Assembly (NCBI GenBank): GCA_029339505.1
Contig: JAQISU010000094.1
Location: 5,621,001-5,685,000 of the forward strand
Reading direction: 5' to 3'
DNA: 64,000 nt
From: Unio delphinus
Taxonomy: Eukaryota; Mollusca; Bivalvia; Unionida; Unionidae
Below the pieces are notes generated by a model. It saw only the letters and a program-made list of their open reading frames with translations, searched no databases and had not been told where the DNA came from. Position 1 is the stretch's first letter. Each line of letters begins with the position of its first letter. Below are positions 40,325-48,508 of the stretch, piece after piece. The position numbers were made by a program, and so were the translations under genes.

Positions 40325-40692
40325 GCGCGCGCGAGCGCGCGCGCGCACGCACACATGTGTATTATATTATGCATATAGTCCTGACTACTTAGGTGATATT
40401 ATTTTAAATTAATGCTCTCACATACTTCCTATATTTTATAACATCATTTAAAGTGGTGGAAGATAATTTCAACCGATCAATGAGAAAAAAAGAATATGAA
40501 AGTAGAAAAATACATATATCTGTAAGCAATTCCCAATATAAAAAAATATTTTGTTCAATGCCGCTTTCACTTATACCTAATCTATTTATATACGAGTATG
40601 ATCAGACTGGCATTTGTAAATATTACAGTTCCGTGTAATATGTTGTTTACTGAAATAAAAGTTTTAAAAAATATACTGAAATAAAAGTTTAA

Positions 40693-40776
<84 letters not shown>
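40060..40776. repeat. Cluster of microsatellites
   Basis: (GT)n at 40069-40110, (CT)n followed by (CA)n and (GC)n at 40257-40345, and a long (CT)n at 40700-40776. No gene was recognised between them. Confidence 0.9.
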
Positions 40777-40780
<4 letters not shown>

Positions 40781-41447
40781 CTTATCGGCTAAGAAATTTA
40801 TGTTAATAAGAGATTTAAATCATGCCGCTTTAACATTTAAAATTCGACGTAGTAGACAAGACCATTCCATATAGATCATTATGATTCATGTTTAACAAGA
40901 GTTTGTACATAGTATACCAGGACAAATAATACACAAGAATTCATGTCGTCAAAATAAAATGTAATCACAGGGATATTCTGTTTTAATTCAATGGTTTCAT
41001 CTGTACGTTTAATTGCATCATAATCAGCCATGCATCTTTTTGTAAAGTTGTATGACATATAGTTATGCCAACAGATATGGAGGCAGATAGATAGTAAAAT
41101 AGTTCGTTCGATAGACATATACATGACTTCGTTGATAGATAGACAGAGAGGTACCGTGTCATCCACCGCCTTTTATTCCATAGCCCATCTGGTCTAAACT
41201 CATTCTCGCTCCAAGAATCAAGAGACAAAACTAAGACGTTGAATACTATATTCCTAGTTGGTGCTTGATGCTGTGAATTCCACAAAAAGAACAAAATTTG
41301 CATATTCTCGTACGGTCCATCCTAAATCACAAGAAATGATTAAATTAATACCATTATGTTTGGAATCAAACGTTTTCATCTACAGCAGTATGACTTACTT
41401 GTGACTTTCGACCATGTGAATTATTATCTTTCCGGTCGACGTTAATT

Positions 41448-41582
41448 CGTAATTACAAGATAGCTAACTCGTAATTACGAGATAGTAAGTCGTAATTACG
41501 AGATAGTAAGTCGTAATTACGAGATAGTATCTCGTAATTACGAGATGAAAAAATTGATTTCAACGTGGCACTAACCGGCTTC
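41448..41582. repeat. Right end of the 13.9-kb transposon
   Basis: Four to five CTCGTAATTACGAG-type units followed by the inverted copy of the left terminus (AACGTGGCACTAACCGGCTTC without its last base pairs resolved further). The array is about six times shorter than on the left. Confidence 0.9.
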
Positions 41583-41589
41583 CGTAATT

Positions 41590-41740
41590 ACGAGATCTGT
41601 AATATTACGCAGATCTTGTGAAGAATTATATATCTGATTATATATCTGTAATATTGCATGGATCTTGTTAACAATTATTTATTTGTAATATTGCATGGAT
41701 CTTGTTAACAATTATTTATTTGTAATATTGCATAGATACT
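41590..41740. repeat. Tandem repeat, about 46-bp unit, three copies
   Basis: Units contain TGTAATATTGCA(T/G)GGATCTTG followed by TTAACAATTATTTAT. It lies directly outside the transposon end. Confidence 0.7.
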
Positions 41741-43059
41741 GCTCTAAATAGCCGCTAAATATTTCTATTGTGCTTCATTGTATTTGAATATTTGAATGAC
41801 TCATTTTACTCTTCGCAATGTTAAGCAAAGAAAGATCATGATCTTTCTCTCTCTCTCTCTCAGGTCGACTGACAGCACACGCCCACTATTGATTTTTAAA
41901 ACGAAAAGAATCAATGAAATAGAAAATGCATAAAACGAAATCATTTTATAATTTATAATTTATAGCCTGATTGTCGTGAGGAAGTCCTTAACAGGGTTAA
42001 TTTATTAACGTTTGAAACTACACAAAGTTATAAACAGATAGACTGCTAACTGTTCTCTACTGGTTTCTAGAATAGTCTATTTCAGTAAAACTCTTTCGTC
42101 GGCGTTTACTCTATGCAATGTCTAGTGTTAATATTTCTAAAACAAATTCAACAAATAAAATGATAAAGTGTTATATACATGTCCGGCATTGTTGAGACCA
42201 TTAAAGACGGCGAACTTCATCTTATCTGTCCTTGAAAATATAGACCAGACAAAGCAAATATCGTGACCGTTTTGCTTAAAACTCTCCACAAGCTGATAAT
42301 GTGTGGGATCCCATTTTTAACAATCGGATAAAAAGTATAAATTGATGACTGAAGTTACTAGATTTTGTTACATTTTATGTCATTGGTTCCTTATATTCCG
42401 TGGAGGGGTGGTACAAGCAAACGGGAAAGTATGCGAATAATATAGGTAAAAACACCGGTACAATACAACTCATTGCAATACAAGAACTCTTCAATGTTCC
42501 ATGTTTTTTTTTTTATATAAAAGTCATACTTCCATTTACCCGTAAGTGAACACATTCGATTAATTTGACCATATCCACGTTTCTGACTCTCAATACCAAG
42601 AACTTCAACGTTTGAAATAAATTTCTGAAAGAACTACTGTTATTCTGTCCTTGAAGATGCCCATTTTTCCAGAACAAAGTTTAAATGAATTTGTGAATTC
42701 CATTATTATTGATAGATGTCAAATATCGAGTTGTGGTTATTTAATATGAAGGCCTCGAGAAAAGGATTCAGATGCCCTATACTATTCTGAAACAAACACT
42801 AAAGAAAACGGAAATAGCAAACTAAAATTTGGAGTTGATCGAATTGATAGCAAGAGGAATCCAAATATTGATTTTATACCATATTACAGAACGTAAGACA
42901 ACTTCGAGAGCTAATTTAGCTTTAACCTCTCTAGTAGGATAACACGGGGGATATGACGAAATACATTTGATAGTAGAATATCAATGACAAAATGATGGAA
43001 GGCATTGGATCTTAAACCGGAATAGTATTGACAGAATCTTGGTCACACGCTATGTGTGT
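41741..43059. other. Intron-like sequence homologous to 5.2-10.2 kb
   Basis: 41740-41860 resembles 5240-5340 including the CT tract. 42.2-42.98 kb resembles 9.5-10.23 kb (for example around CAAGAACTTC, TTGAAGATGC(G/C)CATTTTT and TAGGATAACAC). The order follows the host locus, so this is the intron of the duplicated VWA gene, cut off at about 43.05 kb by viral sequence. Confidence 0.65.
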
Positions 43060-43996
43060 TTCATCTATGATGCACCCGGGAAACCTCTTCTTGGGATGAT
43101 ACAAGAAACCGCTAGGGCAACGCAAGAGATTTTACAAGATCTTCCAGCTAGAATAGCTGCCGCACAATCTCAACAAGATATTGATAAAATTTACACTGAA
43201 ATAGCTGATGTGAAAGAAAAACTTGCATCTCAACATAGACTGAAAAAAGAATATGTTTAATTGATTAGTAAATTTAAGGCAGGTGTTATTGAAGATCTTA
43301 AGGAAAAAGGTAAAAAGAAGGATTTTTCTAGTGCTGCATATGATAATTTTTCTCGAAAGTATGAAATTTTAAAACCTGAGTATGTTAACATAAGTACTGA
43401 TAACTATTTTAAATGGCTATATCGTGTGTACTACAATAAAATTCAGGCTAGAAGTGATGACCCAGTATATAATGAATATATTAACGATATAAAAAGATTT
43501 TATTCAGAAGAAACTCAACAGCAAATAGAACAACAACCTCCCCAGTATCAGCTACCTCCACCTCTGCATCAAATAGAACAACAAAGGATGATGTTGGAGG
43601 CTGACAAATTTACAAGTGATCAAATAAAAGAAAAGTTGAAACCAAAAAATAAAGAGGCGGAACAAATTAAATAAAAGTTGAAGAAAAAATAGAAAAAGAG
43701 AAGGAAAAAACATAAAGGAGAGATTACGCTTTTCACTAGGTACGGAAAGGGATCCTGGTGATGACTCTTCTGGCGCTACTACAGGAAGTGGTTTGGGAAA
43801 TAATCATATCACCTGCCTTGACAACATCATCGCCGACGTGGATAAACTAGAAATTCTCATAGGAGGAAAACGCGCTGTAAATATTTCACATGAAATTATC
43901 AACGAAATCTCTGATATCTGTCGACGATTATTTACCGGTGGTATCATGGACATCAATACCTATCGGGAATTTATCGATGAAATTACAGATGACTAA
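43060..43996 (+). pseudogene. Decayed copy of the 350-aa protein upstream of MCP (older element)
   Basis: Three frames match the gene at 54918-55970 in order: a first block around GMIQETARATQEIL, a middle block (YFKWLYRVYYNK) and a C-terminal block (LEILIGGKRA ... GGIMDINTYREF). Stops lie at 43258-43260 and near 43.67 kb, and the frame shifts between blocks. The N-terminus is missing, and host intron precedes it. Confidence 0.85.
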
Positions 43997-44040
43997 ATCC
44001 CTTGACATATAATATATATCATGGTGAATAATTAAATAAA

Positions 44041-44403
44041 ATGATCGTATACGTATCATAGACCAAGAATGATCAGAGTAGTAAACTCACGACTACCAGT
44101 TTATGAAATAACCTACGGAGATGGACTTGGTGATGCTGTTCTGGTTTATTTACCAGGATAGCCCCAAAAGCAATGCTAATTGCAAAACAACTGTCAATGA
44201 AAGCTATCGATGTTATTCGCGACAAAGCTCCTAGAAAAATCGGTGATCTTGCCGGTAAAGCGTTTTCTGCGGTAAAGGACATAATTTTACGGTTATTGCG
44301 ACGAAAAAAGCAACTGAAATTACCATCTACGCAAGTTATGCCTGCAAATGAAAGTACAATAATAATATCAGGCCGCAACCCAAAGAATAATGGATCTGGC
44401 TGA
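44041..44403 (+). pseudogene. Decayed copy of the small minor virion protein (older element)
   Basis: The 3' part (44173-44403) matches 56005-56517: AKQLSMKAIDVIRDKAP, then GDLAGKAFSAVKD. The start near 44041 is in another frame and contains stops. The C-terminal half is shortened. Confidence 0.82.
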
Positions 44404-44501
44404 TTCATCGTTAAAAAAAGAAGATAGCATAACCGCTAGTCTGATAGCAGGAAGTGGTCTTCGTAGATAATTACAATTTAAATCATAGTAATTACAATAC
44501 A

Positions 44502-45378
44502 ATGTTTAAGCGTACAATTGATACAGCGTTAGACATGGGTGAACCAGTTCGTAAAAATGATTCCCTGCGCGATTATCAATATTATTCTTACGATGCAGTA
44601 CAACCAAATCAACGTGGAAGAATAGAATTACAAGTACATGAATACAAGTCGATATTTCTTACCCGCTGAGACATTTATCGAGTATAAAGTAGACGATACA
44701 AATTTTAAAGCTGCTACTAAAATTGCTTTTGTCAATAATAGTATTATGGCACTATTCAATAGTGCTACATACATCATCGATGGAAAACATATCGAATCAT
44801 GTCTGAAACATGTTGATGTTGCTACGACGATACTTGGTCTAGCAAGATACTCTGATGACTATTCAAGATCAGCTGGTCCATCGATGATGTTTACAAGGGA
44901 TATAACCGATTATGCAGATCACACAGATTTAACTACTGGTAATGCAAGAGCCGCAGGTGGAGCCGCAGACGTAAATGCAGTATTATCAGGAAATAACAAT
45001 TTCAACCTTGGATTTACAACACGTAAGTCAATGTTGAACGCTAATGGAGAATTTTCGTGTGTAATTCCATTATCTCATATTTTTGGATTTCGCAGAGATG
45101 TTTGAAAGGTTATGTTTGGTGCTAAACACACTATAGTACTTGTCATAAAAGAATCGGACAATGATGCAGTTTGGCTAGCCGATGGGGTTGTTGATGAAGC
45201 TAAAATAAGGATAACAAAATTATCATTGTGGATGCCGGTAATGGTTCCATCTATCACAGAAGAAAATAAATTACTTTCTTTCATGAATCAAGGTGGTAAA
45301 TTACTGCTATCGTGGAAAACAATGACTACAGATAGTAGTATTTCTGTTTCGGTTCTGTTTGTAAGCGAGAAACAATAA
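44502..45378 (+). pseudogene. Truncated, decayed major capsid gene (older element)
   Basis: Starts like the intact capsid gene at 56588 (FKRT ... DYQYYSYDA). It changes frame near 44.64 kb, carries a TGA near 45.10 kb where the intact gene has Arg, and ends about two thirds through (after GKLLLSW). Some internal blocks are deleted. The C-terminal third is absent. Its plus orientation is opposite to what the neighbouring HNH fragment predicts. Confidence 0.88.
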
Positions 45379-45600
45379 ATTTCTTTTACTAATTTGAAAC
45401 TGTTATCTGATTATGTTGCATCACTGATATTAATTAGAACGTAGCTGGTTAATTAGTTAAATGCAGCGACAAAATAGGTTACGATCAACGAAGAATTAAG
45501 TAATATGGAGTTATCTCCCATTTTGCAGCTCATTTACAATTGAGTAGTATATAAATGGAGAGAGATGACACCATTTTGTAATACTGAACATCATAATATA
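45379..45600. other. Junction region between older-element fragments
   Basis: A TATA-like AGTATATAAATGG at about 45.55 kb is followed by short AT-rich sequence. No coding similarity to the inner element was seen. Confidence 0.4.
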
Positions 45601-45839
45601 TTTAACTGAAAATATCCACAAAAAATTAATATATTAAATAAATAGTCAAGTAATATAAGCAACATAACTACAGAGAGACAGGCTTTCCCTTCAACAGTAT
45701 TGAAATGTAATTTTTTGTTTATATTTTTTGAGAGTGCAGATTTGGTAATATTTTCTGCGACATATTGTACTAAACACATCCGAATATCGAAATATTTGGC
45801 AGCTGTATTCATTGATGGAAGTATTATTTCTTCGTCTCT
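45601..45839 (-). pseudogene. 3' part of the HNH gene split by the inner element
   Basis: The minus strand encodes a NUMOD1-type DNA-binding helix region (NTAAKYFDI ... SKNINKKLHF) closely like the C-terminus of the intact HNH protein at 52429-52929. Its 5' side ends exactly at the target duplication CCCTG (45840-45844), where the inner element begins. The N-terminal part is at 62786-63138, and the reading frame is continuous across the target once one duplicate is removed. Confidence 0.88.
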
Positions 45840-45844
45840 CCCTG
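45840..45844. other. Target-site duplication, left copy
   Basis: CCCTG immediately before the terminal AGCAGCAG. The same five bases follow the right terminus at 62781-62785. Five to six base duplications are expected from rve-type integrases. Confidence 0.88.
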
Positions 45845-46051
45845 AGCAGCAGAGAGGGTGAACAGACCACGATTTCAAGCAAAAATAATGCTTCCTACGA
45901 AATCTTTTTTTAACCAAAAAAAATAAGTCTCCATTTAGCAAACGGAGACTTTACGATTTTTTAATCAATTTTGGTCGCAACGATGTGGTCATCCACCCTC
46001 TCTGCTGCTTAGTGATTTCATCACTGGGTTAACAAAAATAATAAATGATTT
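45845..46051 (+). repeat. Left terminal inverted repeat
   Basis: About 207 bp, nearly identical to the reverse complement of 62575-62780; differences are a few bases in the poly-A stretch and near the inner edge. It contains an inner inverted copy of its own tip (CACCCTCTCTGCTGCT, about 46.0 kb) and a hairpin AAGTCTCC...GGAGACTT. The ATPase stop codon lies at its inner edge. Confidence 0.93.
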
Positions 46052-46722
46052 CAACCAAATATTTGATCGAGTCCGATACGATATCGTGTCCGAGGATCAT
46101 GTAAATTTATTGTTACAAATCCATGCGGGGTTGACTGAGCATGACTAAAGAAATTTTTAAATTGATTGAAGTCCATATCGGAACACCATGTCTGCCAAAT
46201 ATTTCGTAGCGTATGTGTATCAACGCCGTTAAACACAGCAAGAATATTACAGTTATCTCTGATCACTTTTGGAATCTGAGTGTAGCGTTGAGTGACATAT
46301 ATCACATCAGTGTTTTTGTGACGCCCCCGGGAAAATATTCTAGCTGGGTTTTTTTGATTGTCTAACATCACATCGTCGTATACGACTAAATTGTTAATAC
46401 TCCCATCAAGGTCATCCACGGATGGCGCCTCGTCAATATCAGTTATAAAATCAATGGTATTCTCACCTTTAATTTCTGATGCATTCTCGTTAAAATCCTT
46501 TAACACTTCATAGCATCGTTGATCATCTACGCTAGGAGCAATTAAATACAACTTATCCCACTTTATCCATCTCATTATTAAATTGAGCAACAATTGCGTT
46601 TTACCGGATCCAGATGGCCCGATTATAATTGCGCGGATAGAGTTTGGTAGCGCTGCATGATGCTTAACTGGTTCTCTTATTTTAGTCGCTGAAAAATCAA
46701 TTATATTCATATCTCTATACAT
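46051..46722 (-). CDS. Packaging ATPase, FtsK/A32-like
   Basis: 223 codons. Walker A GPSGSGKT at residues ~35-42, Walker B LVVYDD at ~112-117, and a sensor-like YVTQ at ~142-145. This matches the short FtsK-HerA/A32 genome-packaging ATPases of Polintons, adintoviruses and related DNA viruses, which drive DNA into the preformed capsid. Length is typical. The start lies five bases from the divergent start of the PLA2-like gene at 46728; an internal Met five codons in is an alternative. The stop codon touches the terminal repeat. Confidence 0.92.
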   Translation of the reverse strand: MYRDMNIIDFSATKIREPVKHHAALPNSIRAIIIGPSGSGKTQLLLNLIMRWIKWDKLYLIAPSVDDQRCYEVLKDFNENASEIKGENTIDFITDIDEAPSVDDLDGSINNLVVYDDVMLDNQKNPARIFSRGRHKNTDVIYVTQRYTQIPKVIRDNCNILAVFNGVDTHTLRNIWQTWCSDMDFNQFKNFFSHAQSTPHGFVTINLHDPRTRYRIGLDQIFG

Positions 46723-46727
46723 AAATT

Positions 46728-47267
46728 ATGGATCTATATTGTGTGAAGTGTAAAACGCGTACTAGCACAAATGATGTGACGACGGTTACAACTAAAAATA
46801 ACAGATCAGCACTAACTGGTAGATGTGCAACATGTGGTATAAAAAAGTTTAGATTTATTTCTACAAAATCAAAGATTTTACAATCCGGAGATGTTTTAAA
46901 AAAAAAACGAGGAGGTGATATCGCAGCCAAATTGGCAAAGCTCCCTGGAACCCCATGGGCAAAGTACCCCGGAGAAAAGCACCTTCCAGGATATAGCTAC
47001 TGTGGTCCCGGAACACGATTAGATATCAGACTTGATGATCAAAATCAACCCCGATCCGGCGAGTATCCGATAAACGCTATTGATAAGGCGTGTCATGCTT
47101 ATGATGTTGCATATAAAAGCAGCAATCTGCAAAACAGGCATCTCGCGGATGTGAAATTAATTCATGCGTTAAATGCTATTCCTGATAAATCTTTTAAAGA
47201 AAAGTTGGCTTCGTGGTTGGTAAAATCAGCTATGAAAGGCAAATTGATGATGGGTGCTGGTAATTAA
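46728..47267 (+). CDS. Zinc-ribbon plus phospholipase A2-like protein
   Basis: 179 residues. The N-terminus has a C-x2-C...C-x2-C zinc ribbon (Cys 5, 8, 33, 36; GRCATCGIKKFRF), a small domain common in large DNA viruses and Polinton-like elements. After a basic linker comes a PLA2-like domain, as in parvovirus VP1 and many Polinton proteins: calcium loop YCGPGT at 91-96 and active-site helix near 119-129. The expected HD dyad reads YD (Tyr125-Asp126), so the catalytic His is replaced. In relatives the enzyme helps the virion breach endosomal membranes; here activity is doubtful. The integrase start follows five bases after the stop. Confidence 0.85.
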   Translation: MDLYCVKCKTRTSTNDVTTVTTKNNRSALTGRCATCGIKKFRFISTKSKILQSGDVLKKKRGGDIAAKLAKLPGTPWAKYPGEKHLPGYSYCGPGTRLDIRLDDQNQPRSGEYPINAIDKACHAYDVAYKSSNLQNRHLADVKLIHALNAIPDKSFKEKLASWLVKSAMKGKLMMGAGN

Positions 47268-47271
47268 TAAT

Positions 47272-48234
47272 ATGGAATCAATTTATTATTCCCCAAGAGG
47301 ATACTGGAGGGGTAAATCAGCAGTACATAAACTCGCTAGCGCTGCAAAAGTGAAAAAAACTACAGCGGCGGATTGGTTATCCAAACAGGCACTATGGCAA
47401 ATTTATCTACCACCACCTAAACAAATTCAATTCTCGCATTTTGATGTGACTGCTCCTAATGAAGTTCATCAGGCTGATATATTATTTCTGCCACATGATC
47501 GTGGTTACAAATACGCGTTAACCGTAGTTGATATTGCAAGTCGATACAAAGAAGCAGAACCGTTAAAAACAAAATCAGCCACTGAAGTTGCTTCTGCATT
47601 TGAAAGGATTTATCGACGAGGTCCTCTGCACTGGCCAAATCTGTTACAAGTTGATCCTGGCAAGGAATTTCAGGGTGCGGTTCTATCTACAATGAAAAAT
47701 CATAATGTCACCATACGACGAGGGCATACTGCGCTACATCGCGATCAGGCCATTGTCGAACGATTTAATCGGACGATTGCTGAGCGGTTATTTGGATATC
47801 AATACGCAAAAGAATTCATTCAAGAAAAGCGATCCCGTGAATGGGTCAAAAGGTTACCAGCTGTGATTACCGCACTGAATAACGAGATTACTAGAACAAT
47901 CAACATGAAACCTATCAACGCGATTAAAAAGAAGTCAATACCCGTACAACCACAAAAAGATTTCCCTAGAAACGCTAGCGTTTCCCAGCCAATTCTTGGT
48001 AGTAATGTCACTGTTAGGTACTTATACGAACCAGGAGAGCTTGAAGGGGGTAGAAAAAGGGCTACTGATCCTATTTGGAGCGTCACTACGCATAAGATAT
48101 CTAGTATAACACGATCAACTGGTAGACCTCCAGTCTATAAACTGGATTCAACTGCCCCTCAGCGGGGTTTTACTCGACAACAACTACAAGTGATTCCCGA
48201 GGATACTCAATTGCCACCGCATGGTCTTAACTAG
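47272..48234 (+). CDS. Retroviral-type (rve) integrase
   Basis: About 320 residues from the Met at 47272, which I prefer because an earlier in-frame Met (47254) lies inside the PLA2-like gene. Catalytic triad D69 (HQADI), D128 (LQVDPG) and E163 (AIVERFN), the last two separated by 35 residues as in DDE integrases. The C-terminal ~90 residues are basic with an SH3/chromo-like strand region (VRYLYEPGELEG ... PVYKL). It would cut the host target and join the element's ends, giving the observed 5-bp duplication. It contains the palindrome GAAACGCTAGCGTTTC at 47969-47984 in frame. The 3' end overlaps the convergent HNH frame by eight bases. Confidence 0.93.
   Translation: MESIYYSPRGYWRGKSAVHKLASAAKVKKTTAADWLSKQALWQIYLPPPKQIQFSHFDVTAPNEVHQADILFLPHDRGYKYALTVVDIASRYKEAEPLKTKSATEVASAFERIYRRGPLHWPNLLQVDPGKEFQGAVLSTMKNHNVTIRRGHTALHRDQAIVERFNRTIAERLFGYQYAKEFIQEKRSREWVKRLPAVITALNNEITRTINMKPINAIKKKSIPVQPQKDFPRNASVSQPILGSNVTVRYLYEPGELEGGRKRATDPIWSVTTHKISSITRSTGRPPVYKLDSTAPQRGFTRQQLQVIPEDTQLPPHGLN
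47969..47984. repeat. Palindrome GAAACGCTAGCGTTTC in the integrase gene
   Basis: A perfect 16-bp palindrome. The identical 16 bases occur at 49435-49450 in the helicase part, with core versions at 56532-56543 and 60551-60566 in intergenic sequence. In both genes it is read as NASVS. Confidence 0.93.
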
Positions 48235-48508
48235 CGCCTTTGCGTCTATTGCACTCAAGACAAGTCAACATCACATTATTTCTGACATGACCGAGATTGT
48301 TATTTTTTCTGTCTACGGTGAATTGGCGAGGATCCTTATCCGAATACTGCCAACGCATTATACAATTGCAACTCGCGCAGTGATTATTCTGTTGTTTCTT
48401 CAAAGTGATTATTAATTTAGCATCAATATCAAATTCTCGTTGTTTTTTTTTGTCCTGTTGTTTGTAACCGGAGAGTTTTTTTATTAATGATGCTAACATC
48501 AATATCAC
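48227..48508 (-). CDS. HNH nuclease domain overlapping the polymerase-helicase 3' end
   Basis: 93 codons with a zinc-type HNH: CASC, then VDRKNNNLGHVRNN, then CLECNRRKG near the end. It overlaps the end of the polymerase-helicase frame (48429-48508) in another frame. A run of nine A on the coding strand (T9 at 48443-48451) lies just before the polymerase stop codon, and one base fewer in the run would make the HNH domain the C-terminus of the big protein. It may therefore be a separate small gene, a product of slippage, or a fusion broken by a one-base indel. HNH domains nick or cut DNA. Confidence 0.75.
   Translation of the reverse strand: MILMLASLIKKLSGYKQQDKKKQREFDIDAKLIITLKKQQNNHCASCNCIMRWQYSDKDPRQFTVDRKNNNLGHVRNNVMLTCLECNRRKGAS

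Larger units (their letters stand above)
27687..41582. mobile_element. 13.9-kb DNA transposon, IS3EU-like, with palindromic satellite ends
   Basis: Inverted ends begin GAAGCCGGTTAGTGCCACG and continue through a shared TTGAAATCAATTTTTT-like stretch (27687 onward, and reversed up to 41582). Inside each end lies an array of the palindrome CTCGTAATTACGAG: about 590 bp on the left and about 100 bp on the right. Between the ends are a decayed rve-type transposase and a HECT-domain gene. The transposase resembles IS3-type enzymes (HTH, then a helical linker, then an rve core), so the eukaryotic IS3EU group is the best guess. I could not identify a target duplication. The insertion separates the decayed VWA copy from intron-like sequence at 41.7 kb. 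Confidence 0.75.

Noticed and set aside
41590..41740. Part of the viral element
   Set aside because: This is a short tandem repeat outside the 13.9-kb transposon; viral similarity begins only near 43.06 kb.
47254..47271. Integrase start at the first in-frame Met
   Set aside because: It would overlap the end of the PLA2-like gene; the Met at 47272 begins five bases after that stop and has a better context.
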